From: Pleurocapsales cyanobacterium LEGE 10410
GTDB taxonomy: Bacteria > Cyanobacteriota > Cyanobacteriia > Cyanobacteriales > Xenococcaceae
Direction of reading: 5' to 3'
Length of the DNA stretch: 47,131 bases
NCBI GenBank assembly: GCA_015207195.1
Contig: JADEXJ010000036.1
Span: forward strand, 1 to 47,131
In this document: positions 1 through 8,708 of the stretch, one piece after another
Layout of the letters: each line of letters begins with the position of its first letter
Position numbering within the stretch: the stretch's first letter is position 1
Notes under the pieces: model-generated
The model's input: only the letters and a program-made list of their open reading frames with translations
Databases searched by the model: none
Told to the model about the DNA's origin: nothing
Made by a program: the position numbers and the translations under genes

Positions 1-1
1 T

Positions 2-64
2 CTAAAAGAAAGTTGGTTAGATTTATATAGTAATGAAGAAAAAGTTGGTCATCGGGTTGAATAA
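2..64 (+). CDS. C-terminal end of an unidentified protein (partial)
   Basis: An open frame enters from the left edge and stops at TAA 62-64. The 20 visible residues (LKESWLDLYSNEE then KVGHRVE) read like a hydrophilic protein tail. There is too little sequence to name a family, and it could be a chance open frame. Confidence 0.25.
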   Translation, partial: LKESWLDLYSNEEKVGHRVE

Positions 65-200
65 ATTATTTCTACCCACAGATTTCTCGTAACAATTAAA
101 ATAAGTTCTACTTACTTGATAGAGAACTAGTCACAATCCCCTATTCATAATCACTTTAGCCATAACTCAACACATCAATTTTTCTTGGTGCAAGATCTGA

Positions 201-728
201 GCAAAAATAAGCTGCAAAAGTAAAGCCAGTAAAGGATTAAGAAAATACTGGCGAAAATTTTGCAACAAAAAATGGGTCTTCGCCACCAAGGATAAAACCT
301 TTAGATTACTCGAACATCAAGAGTTTGCTGGTAGCAGCAATAATTATGTGAAAGTAAAAGGAGATAAAAGCCCCTACGACGGCGACTTAGTTTACTGGAG
401 TACCCGAATGGGACGACACCCTGAGATGCCACAACGTAAGGCATTTTTACTCAAACAACAAAAGGGTAGTTGTTCCTGGTGTAATTTGAAGTTCCGTGAA
501 GAAGACATTCTAGAAATCGACCATATCCAAGCAATCTCACTTGGAGGTAAAGATGAATGGCAAAACTTACAACTTCTTCATGGGCATTGCCATGACCGAA
601 AAACGGCTTATGATTCAACCAAATTGAGGGAACTTAAATCAACACAATATTGGGAGAAATTAGCCCAAGAGTTACTAAAACTCAACTATTTGTGGATAGA
701 TGACATACCCGTGATTATTGAATCATAA
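201..728 (+). pseudogene. Group II intron reverse transcriptase/maturase, C-terminal HNH remnant
   Basis: The frame is open from just after a TGA at 198-200 and recognisable from about 231, well upstream of the only plausible start (GTG 348). It reads as the end of a cyanobacterial group II intron-encoded protein: a KYWR and VFATKD stretch, then VKVKGDKSPYDGD, then a zinc-type HNH nuclease domain with CSWC, EIDHI, the LGGKDEWQNLQLLHGHCHD region and a terminal KTAYD. The reverse transcriptase palm and thumb are absent, so the protein cannot support retrotransposition; at most the 126-residue HNH piece could still be made. Intron domains V and VI follow directly downstream, which confirms the identity. 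Confidence 0.8.
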
Positions 729-769
729 AACCACTGTAGAAAGTTCCCAAATAGGAATACACATTGAGT

Positions 770-848
770 AGCCGAGTGAAGGGAAATCTTTCACGCTCGG
801 TTTCGGACGAGAGGGGTGCAGTGGTAACACTCACCTCGACTCTTCTAC
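770..848 (+). ncRNA. Group II intron domains V and VI (3' end of intron)
   Basis: Positions 770-803 form a 34-nt hairpin that begins with the catalytic AGC triad, has a GAAA tetraloop (782-785 region) and arms AGCCGAGTGAA / TTTCACGCTCGGTTT. This is the standard domain V of group II introns. The next stem, about 806-846, contains a GTAA loop and a single unpaired A near 839, consistent with domain VI and its branch-point adenosine. The likely 3' splice boundary is the AC at 847-848. No matching 5' end (GUGYG-type) is visible before the truncated ORF, so the intron is 5'-truncated and not mobile. Confidence 0.75.
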
Positions 849-1105
849 TTGAAAGCTTCGCTTTCTGCGACTGAGAGTGCGGGCTGATTGTCTGTTCAAC
901 TATAGATCTGGTTGCAAGTAACGTAGTACATAAAACCACGACAAGTATCTAATAAGATAGATTTTGAGCAATCTTGCGCAGAGATAAAAACTGTTTCATT
1001 CGCTCAAAAATAGCTCTAGGCTCTTAGTTTGCCTAAATAACTTAGGGTAATTGTTAGCTGCTACCTATCAAGAGATAAAAGTCTTTTAACGATCTAGGGT
1101 CGAGT

Positions 1106-1345
1106 TTAAACTACAGCGGACTTAGCCTGCTTGTGCATAATATGCTGATAGTCTGGATCTAACCAACATTGAGGCAGAGATTCCCCAGAAGGGAAAACAA
1201 GTTCGGATTTATGAAATGCTTCTGGATCTTGCATTTCTTCTCCTGCGTGAAATCTACCCATAATTTCTTGTTTGAAAGGATCGTAGAGATTTTGCACTTC
1301 TAAGATCTCTACCAAATCACCATGAGATTTAGATTTAAGAAACAT
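1106..1345 (-). CDS. Small conserved cyanobacterial protein (79 aa)
   Basis: This is a cytoplasmic, acidic 79-residue protein without signal peptide or membrane segment. Its start is fixed by a near-perfect Shine-Dalgarno, AAGGAGG, four bases before the ATG. The pattern of an N-terminal KSxGDLVEILE strand, then AGEEMQDPEAF, then LVFPSGESLPQCWLDP matches a small family found widely in cyanobacteria, members of which are sometimes labelled acetyltransferase without evidence. No catalytic motif can be seen, and the true function is unknown. It is followed on the same strand, about 160 bp downstream of no other gene, so it is probably monocistronic. Confidence 0.7.
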   Translation of the reverse strand: MFLKSKSHGDLVEILEVQNLYDPFKQEIMGRFHAGEEMQDPEAFHKSELVFPSGESLPQCWLDPDYQHIMHKQAKSAVV

Positions 1346-1500
1346 AAAGCCTCCTTGGTTATCAAACCCTGATATTTATTTTAATTTTAACCTGGATAAT
1401 TAAGCTAAGACATGACATAATGTAAAGTCAAATAAGCAATTAACGACAACTTCACCACAATATAGTTGACGCTTATTCCCCGATAAACTAGCTCAAAAAA

Positions 1501-3012
1501 CTACGCTCCCTGCTCGATACAATCCATTACCTGTAAATATGCAGGATCTTCTGGCTTAATTTCCCTTTCTTCATTAGCTACTTCATCACAAATAGCTTTA
1601 ATCGCATTTTCTGCAATAACGGCGTTAGAAACTAGTTCCAAAGCATCAAGGCGATCGATACTGTTAAGTGCTTCTGCATATTTTCGGCTGTGAGTGTGAC
1701 GAACCGATTCTTGACAATAATTTGACAATTCTCGGCTTTGAGTCATTACTGCAAAAGCAAAATCTTTTTCTTTTTCGCTTCCATATAATCCTTTATAAAG
1801 TAGATTAACCATTGAAGTATCGTAAACAGGAATAGAATACTTTTCTTTAATTTGTGGCCAATATCTCAAAGCCTTAAGTCCTTCCAAAGCTCCTTTGTTG
1901 ATACCAGCATGTTCACACCACTCCTCAAATTCTTCAACAACAATTGGACACCGACCGTGTTCAAGCATTCCTCTAGCTAGTACCTGTCCCGCCTGAAAAT
2001 TTCTGGTTGGCTTTCCTGTTACAGGAAGCATCATACTACCCCGTGCATCTGCCACGATCGCCGTTAATTGGGAGAAAGTGTGGTCTCGTACTTTTTCCGT
2101 AAAACCGCCTTTATTCAAAGTAGCTTCGATCCTGGGTACGGCATAGCCTAACTCGGTCAACGCTATCGGTTGCTGCTGATATAGCTTATGGCGATCGCGT
2201 CGAAACATAGAGACGGTTGCTGCTTGGTCGAGGCACTGATTAAGTAATAGCGTTAGTAATGTTGGTAGGACTCCTGGATTTTCCCCATGATATTCATACC
2301 CAAATCCCGCTAAAATAGAACCCATGTTTTTAGCTGCCTTAATATATTGAGCTTCTACATTGTGAATACCTGGAGAAACCTGAATATTTGGAGAAAGCTT
2401 ATTGAGCATCTGTGCGCCGATTAGTGCTGTTAAAGCATTGGGATGACAAAAGTTAGCAGTAAAGCTATCAACGGGAGCGCGTAACGCACCATGGCGGTGA
2501 AAACCTGAGAAAAAAGCCAAATTAGGATTTTTTTCACAGAGTACGTATGAATTATTTTGTTCTTCATCGTGGTTGAAAGAACCCGCAAGACAGGCAAGTA
2601 CCACGTTAGGGCGATTTAGTTTCTCTCTCAGACTACGGGCGTAGAGCAGATCTTGTTCTATATATTTACTGTTAGCGCCCAAAAGCACTAAGTCACATTT
2701 ATCAATCAAATATTCTAAAGTATTGGAAACCGTCTCTTCTCCCTCTTTATGATGAGCCATCCGATTCATTTTCACCACGTGCTTGGGATCCATACCTCTA
2801 ATTTCGTCTGCCGAAAATGCTCCCATAAGCTCTCTACCTGGACGAGGAGCTAGCAATAAAGATTTTTCAGTTTTTTGCATCGCGGAGTTGTACGCTAGAG
2901 AGGCTGGGTATAGACCAATGCTATAAAAGCCCACCTTTGCTTTACTCAACTTACGAATTCGTTGTTTAATAGTTCTTTTATCTAACGAATCACCAAAAAA
3001 ACTGTTTCGCAT
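1501..3012 (-). CDS. Conserved protein of unknown function, dinucleotide-dehydrogenase-like
   Basis: This is a 503-aa soluble protein without signal peptide. The N-terminal part has the feel of a nucleotide-binding fold related to glycerol-3-phosphate dehydrogenase: KVGFYSIGLYPASLAYN at about residues 26-42, a CDLVLLGANSKYIEQDL segment near 105-122 and VVLACLAGSF near 136-146 alternate beta strand and helix in that way. A helical C-terminal half (residues 200-430) contains the QYIKAAKNMGSILAGFGYEYHG region, which resembles the second domain of such dehydrogenases. No classical GxGxxG is present, so the cofactor is uncertain. The gene stands alone; upstream is an 850-bp AT-rich gap. The start has only a weak ribosome-binding site. 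The assignment to the fold is inference. Confidence 0.7.
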   Translation of the reverse strand: MRNSFFGDSLDKRTIKQRIRKLSKAKVGFYSIGLYPASLAYNSAMQKTEKSLLLAPRPGRELMGAFSADEIRGMDPKHVVKMNRMAHHKEGEETVSNTLEYLIDKCDLVLLGANSKYIEQDLLYARSLREKLNRPNVVLACLAGSFNHDEEQNNSYVLCEKNPNLAFFSGFHRHGALRAPVDSFTANFCHPNALTALIGAQMLNKLSPNIQVSPGIHNVEAQYIKAAKNMGSILAGFGYEYHGENPGVLPTLLTLLLNQCLDQAATVSMFRRDRHKLYQQQPIALTELGYAVPRIEATLNKGGFTEKVRDHTFSQLTAIVADARGSMMLPVTGKPTRNFQAGQVLARGMLEHGRCPIVVEEFEEWCEHAGINKGALEGLKALRYWPQIKEKYSIPVYDTSMVNLLYKGLYGSEKEKDFAFAVMTQSRELSNYCQESVRHTHSRKYAEALNSIDRLDALELVSNAVIAENAIKAICDEVANEEREIKPEDPAYLQVMDCIEQGA

Positions 3013-3865
3013 TGTTCTTTATGTTTTACGGACTTCAATCTTAGTAGTCTATCAACATATGATAAAAAGACGAAATTAGTATATTTGTAGGAAAAAACAG
3101 CCAATTTGCGTCGTACTATTTAAGTTGAGCAACCTGAAAACCGAATCTTGGCGGTATGAGTTGGCATTTCGAGCTGTTTTCTAGTTGCCGAGATTTAAAA
3201 TTAACTGGGATGAATACTCTCTATATATAACGCGATCGCCTTAGTGATAATTTTGTTATTAGTAGCACGATGAGATGGGGAACTAGAGAGCGATCGCGCC
3301 TCTTAAAAATCAAGCAATTAACTGCAACTCAATTCAGTTTCTTTACCTAATTATTTTTTTGTCTTCAAAATATGACTTGAATAAAGTCAATAATATAGTT
3401 TATATTTTCTAGCCTAATTTGCTACATATCATTGAACAAAATACTGTCGGTGATTTGTATCTTATATAAAATAAATTCATCAAGTAATAAATTTATTTTA
3501 ATTTTTGACGAGATCGCAACAAAAACACTTTTATTTTTAAAAAACCTGTCAGTAATTTTTCTGATTATCTATAAAATAAGTATCGTCTATCTATATAAAA
3601 ACTTTGTCATAAGACTATTTTGAAATCGGTATGTTTACCGAACAAATAAGAAGAGATAGTCGTAAAAAAACCTATGTAGCAACGTTACGCAGCTGATAAC
3701 TAAATTTATAAAAGCAATGTTTATAAATAAAATTAATGTAAACAAAATGAGCTCTTGCCATTTCTATAGTTAAGTGGTTAACATAATATTTGTAAACAAA
3801 GTTATTGATTTCTTTACATTACTAAGTAAAATAATAATTTTTAAACAAGCTAAAGGTACTACATT
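3013..3865. other. AT-rich intergenic region
   Basis: This 853-bp gap separates two divergently transcribed genes. It has two HIP1 sites near 3232 and 3290; beyond about 3300 it becomes strongly AT-rich. A 63-codon frame at 3432-3623 on the plus strand is low-complexity F/I/K/N sequence with no ribosome-binding site and is not believed. The last 150 bases probably hold the promoter of the secreted-protein gene at 3866, but no confident -35/-10 pair was picked out. Confidence 0.5.
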
Positions 3866-5899
3866 ATGATGAAATCTTTAAAACTATTATTATCTAGCTA
3901 TATTTACGCAGCTACAACTTGTGGTTTCTTATTAACTGCAACTCCTAGTTTTGCCAGCGTAAATTTTGAAACCAGAGCAAAAACTGTAACTGAACATTGG
4001 GCAAATAAAAAAGTATCTAGCGATCCCAAAAACAAAGTATATCAAGCTATAGCTGCATATGAAAGAGGAAAAACTCAACGCGCTAACAGTATCGTAGACG
4101 AACTTATTAAATTTAATTATGCCAATCATAGAGACAAACGAGTAGAAGCATTTATGACTATGACAATGACTTATACAATAAGTAACTATGGTGACAAGAT
4201 GGGTAGTACCAGGAAAAATAAAGCGATCAAAAAGATTTTCACATTTGATCCAGACGATGGACGATCGGAAAATCACAAATATATGTTTAAATCTGGTGCG
4301 TTAATATTAGGTGAAAGATATAAAGGTTCTTGGTCTACAAAAAAATCTGCCGAGCAAGCCAGAAAGGAAGCTAGTGATTATCTCTACAAAGAAGCGCAAA
4401 GATTTTTTGAGAAAGGTTTGAATGAGCATGATTCTAACAATTATGTAATGCACACAATTAACTCTTGGTTGCTAGTACATGACTATACTAAGGATCCCAA
4501 AATGAAAAAAACAGCAAAAAAAGTCTTAGATGTTATGTTTGCGGGAATCGCCCCAGAAATTATTGATGGTGCTTGGGCATCCTCTACAAGACGCACCTTA
4601 ACTCCAGGTAATTTTAAACAAACTGATAGTGGTAAAAACAACGTTGGATTTACTTGGCTAGCATTTGGACACAATCGGAAGTCTACTGGACGCTACGAGG
4701 ACACACTTTTTGCAACATCAGATTACCGAATACCTAGTGAAATAGCTGCTCTTGGTACGGAAAAGTATAGAGTAAGCCCTTACGTACATCGTGAAAAACA
4801 TTTAAAATATTCCCCAGTCTATAAATATTCATGGATTGATAAAACCTATGGTCTCTATTCCACTTATGATGGTAACGAATTAAGGGGTGGAGGTCAGTCT
4901 CATAAATGGGGTGTGGCGTGGCCAGGAGGATACTTTAATTTAAAAGATACTAGCCCAGACCAAAGGCAAGCACAATTTAAAACAGGAGATACGAAATATA
5001 ATCAGGTATTTCAACATGAGAATGCGTTAATAGGAGTAACTGTTAAGCCATCAGAAATGGATCGCTACGCTCATAATATTACGGAAACCATTAAAAAGAG
5101 TGGATGGGAATTCATGAAAGGGGGCAATAGTGTATACATTGCCTACAGAAACATCAAAGGTAACAAAGCTTGGATAGTAGAGACATATCCCGCCAGTGCA
5201 TTCAAGACTTTAAATGCGTTTGCCAACCATATTTTGAAAAACGCCAAGGTTGGTCAATTAAGCTTAAGCTCGTCTACGCCAGGACTAACTTACTTTACAA
5301 GTAAGGGCGATAAGATGGACATGAAATATCAGAAATCTACCAATAAGTCTCAGGCTTTTGTCAATAAGACGCAAAAGGTGAACGGCAAATTGAGAAATTA
5401 TCAGCAATGGCCACATATGTCTAATCCTTGGCTTTCTTATAATCCCTCAAATGGACAATTAAGTATAAACGGGAATGCTCCTACAACCGTTGCCACTAAT
5501 CGTGTTAGCACTAGTACTATTAACAACAGTACTACTAACACGACTACCAGTCAACCTAGTAACTCGGTAGCTGAGGGGTGTCAGGCAACAGATGCTAACA
5601 TAACTCTGGCACGAAAGAAATTTGAACAACAGTGCGGTGTAAAATACAACAAATCTCAAGGACATGACTGTGATGCTACAGCGAAGGGAAAGGTGACATG
5701 TTCCACTGATAGTATTAGTGTTACTGAAACGAGTACCAAGGTAGCTGAAGTATGTCAGGCAACAGGTGCTAATATCACCCTGGCAAAAAGAAAATTTGAG
5801 CAACAGTGTGGTGTAAAATACAACAAATCTCAAGGACATGATTGTGATGCTACAGCTAATGGACAAGTAATATGTTCTGCCAAGGAACTGGAAATATGA
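3866..5899 (+). CDS. Large secreted protein with two C-terminal Cys-rich repeats
   Basis: This 677-aa protein has a clear Sec signal peptide (about residues 1-30, ending near PSFASV). The mature N-terminal half is alpha-helical (residues 35-250); the middle (about 260-540) is rich in Trp, Tyr, Gly and Ser and looks beta-rich. That order, helical toroid followed by beta sandwich, recalls secreted polysaccharide lyases, but no family signature was recognised, so the activity is inference only. After a Ser/Thr/Asn linker (550-570) come two 46-residue units with cysteines at equivalent positions and the motif QGHDCDATA. Codon use is AT-rich and the gene lacks HIP1 sites, unlike most neighbours, which suggests recent acquisition. 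The ribosome-binding site AAAGG lies 9 bases before the first of two ATGs. Confidence 0.75.
   Translation: MMKSLKLLLSSYIYAATTCGFLLTATPSFASVNFETRAKTVTEHWANKKVSSDPKNKVYQAIAAYERGKTQRANSIVDELIKFNYANHRDKRVEAFMTMTMTYTISNYGDKMGSTRKNKAIKKIFTFDPDDGRSENHKYMFKSGALILGERYKGSWSTKKSAEQARKEASDYLYKEAQRFFEKGLNEHDSNNYVMHTINSWLLVHDYTKDPKMKKTAKKVLDVMFAGIAPEIIDGAWASSTRRTLTPGNFKQTDSGKNNVGFTWLAFGHNRKSTGRYEDTLFATSDYRIPSEIAALGTEKYRVSPYVHREKHLKYSPVYKYSWIDKTYGLYSTYDGNELRGGGQSHKWGVAWPGGYFNLKDTSPDQRQAQFKTGDTKYNQVFQHENALIGVTVKPSEMDRYAHNITETIKKSGWEFMKGGNSVYIAYRNIKGNKAWIVETYPASAFKTLNAFANHILKNAKVGQLSLSSSTPGLTYFTSKGDKMDMKYQKSTNKSQAFVNKTQKVNGKLRNYQQWPHMSNPWLSYNPSNGQLSINGNAPTTVATNRVSTSTINNSTTNTTTSQPSNSVAEGCQATDANITLARKKFEQQCGVKYNKSQGHDCDATAKGKVTCSTDSISVTETSTKVAEVCQATGANITLAKRKFEQQCGVKYNKSQGHDCDATANGQVICSAKELEI
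5567..5704 (+). repeat. Cys-rich coding repeat, unit 1
   Basis: This is the first of two 138-bp units inside the secreted-protein gene, with a period of 174 bp (58 codons). It encodes V-A-E-x-C-Q-A-T, an ITLARKKFEQQCGVKYNKSQ helix, GHDCDATA and a final C. Four cysteines per unit could form two disulfides in an exported mini-domain. Confidence 0.85.
5741..5878 (+). repeat. Cys-rich coding repeat, unit 2
   Basis: This is the second unit, matching unit 1 at nearly every residue (VCQATGANITLAKRKFEQQC, then GVKYNKSQ and GHDCDATA). DNA identity is also high, with long stretches such as the AAATACAACAAATCTCAAGG block shared, so the duplication is recent or maintained by conversion. Confidence 0.85.
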
Positions 5900-5994
5900 G
5901 ATTGTTTGTGTCTGAAAAATTGCAACATCACGTAAAATAGTAGTAAGTAAATTTTATATTCTAGTGTAGACCCCATATCTTACTGGTAATTTGT

Positions 5995-6028
5995 ATTCTC
6001 CGAGGGATAAAGCAAGCCTTCGGAGAAT
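5995..6028 (+). promoter_or_regulatory. 12-bp hairpin covering the ribosome-binding site of the next gene
   Basis: Bases 5995-6006 pair with 6017-6028 along all 12 positions (one G-T wobble) around a 10-base loop. The 3' arm contains GGAG (6022-6025), five bases before the GTG at 6031, so the hairpin would hide the ribosome-binding site of the 84-codon gene. It may equally be a terminator for the upstream secreted-protein gene, although only three T follow the stem. Confidence 0.5.
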
Positions 6029-6030
6029 TT

Positions 6031-6285
6031 GTGTTGGTGAAGATTAATAATTGGACAAGAGGTGAGGCTTATGTCGATCTAGAAGTTGATTATTACGAGC
6101 AAAAATATCAAGAGCGACTCGTTCAAAACCTGACCAAAAAAGCTCACTCTCTCGGCTTTGATTTGACTCCTCAGTCCGTTAAAGCTTATTATTCCGATAC
6201 CCAATACGAATTGTGGTCATACGCCCATACCGTTCGCTATACGGAATTGTCTTCTAAACGATTTCAAGATTTTTGGCTGGATTGA
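6031..6285 (+). CDS. Hypothetical protein, 84 aa
   Basis: The protein is short, charged and Tyr-rich with no signal peptide or membrane span. It begins at GTG (another in-frame GTG follows at 6037). The central part, YYEQKYQERLVQNLTKKAHS then LGFDLTPQ, resembles a helix seen near the C-terminus of some transposases, but it continues with an unrelated tail, so this is weak. It lies 131 bp after the secreted-protein gene and behind a strong hairpin. Composition and reading-frame quality look real; function is unknown. Confidence 0.5.
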   Translation: MLVKINNWTRGEAYVDLEVDYYEQKYQERLVQNLTKKAHSLGFDLTPQSVKAYYSDTQYELWSYAHTVRYTELSSKRFQDFWLD

Positions 6286-6402
6286 TTGTGGTATGCGATC
6301 GCCACAAGAGAAAATTTTTGGCGAACGACAGTAGTTGTCATTTTCTTCGTGTCTTGAATAGCTGCTAAGCTGTCAGGCATTTAATTTGTCTATTAGGGTT
6401 GA

Positions 6403-6435
6403 CGGGGAGACTAGGGGACAAGGAGATGGGGAGAG
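6403..6435. repeat. G-rich short repeat (GGGGAGA-type)
   Basis: A purine-rich stretch of degenerate GGGGAGACTA / GGGGACAAGG / GATGGGGAG units sits in an intergenic gap. Such short tandem repeats are common in cyanobacterial intergenic DNA. No function is proposed. Confidence 0.45.
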
Positions 6436-6505
6436 GATTTTACGGTTGGTTTCCTAATTTTAAAAAGTGCAATTTAAATGCACATCAGCTTAGCTCAAAA
6501 ACATA

Positions 6506-6945
6506 ATGAATCAAGAAGTTATCGACAGAGCTTATACTGTCTTTCACTGTGACAAAGTTAAAATTCCATTGATGACCCTTCGTGCTGGAGATGCGGTAGA
6601 TAGCTATGATTTAACTCCTCCCTACGATGAGCAGTTAGACCAAGTGAATGATGATTATATCCAAAAGTATGCTTATTTTGCTCTTCCTCACTTAGATTCT
6701 CTATCTTGGCTTTACTATCTTCCCTTTTTAATAGATTATTTGCTTCGTCATGGTACGGCTGAAGCTGACCCTGAATCTTCACTAGCTGTTGATGTTCGCT
6801 GCGACCTCCTGACAGAGAACCTCCCAGATTGTCTGTACTTACAGCAGAACAAGAATCTGTAATCGTTCAATTTCTCGATCTTCTGGCATTCGATGAGCGT
6901 TCTGTCTATCAAGATTGTGCTATGGAAGTTATAGAAGAATACTAG
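6506..6945 (+). pseudogene. DUF6714-type hypothetical protein, frameshifted
   Basis: The frame from ATG 6506 runs to TAA 6860-6862 (118 aa), but homology-like sequence continues in another frame. From about 6793, the -1 frame reads SLRPPDREPPRLSVLTAEQE, then SVIVQFLDLLAFDE and a natural stop TAG at 6943-6945. Proteins of the small DUF6714 group end with this kind of PPR-LxxLTxEQExVVxFLDxLAF region, and here it is out of frame with a matching N-terminal half (LPHLDSLSWLYYLPFLIDYL). A single base has probably been lost between 6790 and 6797. The product is therefore likely non-functional, unless the base is a sequencing error. Confidence 0.7.
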
Positions 6946-7121
6946 ATGCCAGGGGCATCATATCGAGATTTTCAAATATTCCACCAATTAGTGGTTTAAT
7001 TAACACGATGAATTAATGTAGTATATGCTAGTTACTCTTGTTTTTCGTTTTGGGTAATGACTCTAGACTACTTTTAACCCCAGTTTTTTGACATAGAGTA
7101 TCAAAATCTCGTAAAACTCAC

Positions 7122-7526
7122 TTAAGATAAGTTGTCTGCCTTTAAATTAACTGCTTGTAAAACAGTGCCAAGTATGGGAACTACACCACCTCCTGAAACT
7201 GCCGAAACAAGCTTAGAACCAAAGTTAACCAGTTCTGTAAAAAGATCGATCCCTTTTCTGACATCACTAAGCCTGTGCAAAGCTTCATTGACTTTATCAA
7301 TAGACTCTTGAATTTTTGCCATCGGCGTAGCCAAATCCTTAATCTCTATTTCCAATACTTCTGCGGTTAGCCCTATGCTAATATCGCTAAAATCTTGCTG
7401 CTGCTTAATCAATTCGTCTCTAGTTACATCATCAATCAAATCTCTTAAAAGATCGTTAATTCCTTCAGACAAACTTTTAAAAAAGTCACGGCATTGTCTA
7501 AGATCATCGGTTGTTAGAGTTCCCAT
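7122..7526 (-). CDS. Helical hypothetical protein paired with a lipoprotein
   Basis: This 134-aa protein has long amphipathic helices (residues 1-90) and a C-terminal hydrophobic/glycine segment (about residues 102-125, VNFGSKLVSAVSGGGVV then PILGTVLQ) that could enter a membrane. There is no signal peptide. Its start overlaps the end of the lipoprotein gene by 23 bp, so the two form a translationally coupled pair. The family is not recognised. The combination of helical bundle and short hydrophobic hairpin recalls pore-forming helical proteins, but that is only a structural impression. Confidence 0.6.
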   Translation of the reverse strand: MGTLTTDDLRQCRDFFKSLSEGINDLLRDLIDDVTRDELIKQQQDFSDISIGLTAEVLEIEIKDLATPMAKIQESIDKVNEALHRLSDVRKGIDLFTELVNFGSKLVSAVSGGGVVPILGTVLQAVNLKADNLS

Positions 7527-8583
7527 GTTGCTCTCCTGATAATTGTTGAGTAATTTGAATTGCTTCGTTTACCAAAGGCTTGAGTGTTTGTGTGCTTTCG
7601 GTAATCAATTGATTAAATTCTTCGGGAGTAGAAGTTATCGGTCGGTCTAGCAGACGGTTTTTTAGCTCGCTATGAGTTTTACCGATTTCAGTAATAACCT
7701 GCACGTAAGCCTCTGCTTGCTTCCTACGGCGGTCGATTTTGCTTTTTTCTGCACGCCACTGACTATCTACGAGGACGGCAGTGAGAGGAAGGTTTCCGCG
7801 TCTATCTGCTTCTGGTGATTTGGTTTCTTCTAGACGGTTAAGCTCTCTGAGAATAGGGTCTTGATAGTATCTGTCTAGTTGTTGCGCTTCGAGATCGAGC
7901 AGACTATGGTAGTCTTCTTCGGTTATCGTAGAAAGTCCTGCAATTAGCTGTTGCAAATGATTATCAGTTTGTGAAATTACTTCTATCAACTGTTCTCTCT
8001 GAAAATCTCTGTTGCCTGCTTCAACTAGAAACTCAAGAATAGATACTGCACCCATAGTGTGAGTTGGTTTAAAACCACTCAGCTTTGTTTTGGGAAATTT
8101 TTGCAGAGATTGGGAAAAATTGTTCAGTGAACCTTTTAAATTATTAAAATTATTGCTGTAGTTAGAAACTTCTCCATCCGCCAGTTCTCCTAGCTTTTGA
8201 ATATAGTCTGCCATAAGCTGATTTGGTTGATTTAGCTGTGTTTCCAAATCGCCAAAGAGAACTTGACATTGTTGTTCTTGTTGTTCTCGCCATTGAGCAA
8301 AGGTTTGTGGTTCAGAGGTAAATTTAAATTCTGTTGATTCACTATTTCTTTGCAGCAACCAATTATTTAACTGTGGTTCAGTGGTGACTGCATTAAGACT
8401 GGGGTGGCGCGCTCTACGTAGACAAGAGCCATAAAAATCACCAGAGATTGCTGCAAAGATTTCTGTACCAGAACTAGCCATATTGACAAACTCTCGTACG
8501 GCTTTTAAATCTTCATCTGTTTCACAACCCCAAAGGAGTAGGGTAAAAGGTACAAGTAAAGCTGCTTTCATTCGACCAAGCAT
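7504..8583 (-). CDS. Predicted lipoprotein, coiled-coil rich
   Basis: This 359-aa protein has a lipoprotein signal: after a short MLGRMK start comes a hydrophobic stretch ending LLLWGC, with the lipid-modified Cys at residue 20. The ATG at 8583 is preceded by GGAG at 8 bases, which decides the start. The mature part is almost entirely helical and Gln/Glu/Leu-rich, with probable coiled coils around residues 90-330. No enzymatic motif is seen. It is the first gene of a two-gene operon with the helical protein that follows. A periplasmic, membrane-anchored scaffold or partner role is plausible but unproven. Confidence 0.65.
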   Translation of the reverse strand: MLGRMKAALLVPFTLLLWGCETDEDLKAVREFVNMASSGTEIFAAISGDFYGSCLRRARHPSLNAVTTEPQLNNWLLQRNSESTEFKFTSEPQTFAQWREQQEQQCQVLFGDLETQLNQPNQLMADYIQKLGELADGEVSNYSNNFNNLKGSLNNFSQSLQKFPKTKLSGFKPTHTMGAVSILEFLVEAGNRDFQREQLIEVISQTDNHLQQLIAGLSTITEEDYHSLLDLEAQQLDRYYQDPILRELNRLEETKSPEADRRGNLPLTAVLVDSQWRAEKSKIDRRRKQAEAYVQVITEIGKTHSELKNRLLDRPITSTPEEFNQLITESTQTLKPLVNEAIQITQQLSGEQHGNSNNR

Positions 8584-8708
8584 AGATTATTCTCCAATTG
8601 AAAAGTTTTTAAAATGCGGTAGTCTACTTCTATCTTTCGATGAGATATTAGGTATATGTATCTATAACTAAAGTCGGGCTGTTGGGATACGCCACTAGCG
8701 ACGAGCGA

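Noticed and set aside
715-939. 74-codon minus-strand frame over the intron end
   Set aside because: It runs across the structured domains V and VI of the group II intron and has no protein-like composition or ribosome-binding site.
3432-3623. 63-codon plus-strand frame
   Set aside because: AT-rich low-complexity translation (F, I, K, N) in an intergenic region with no ribosome-binding site.
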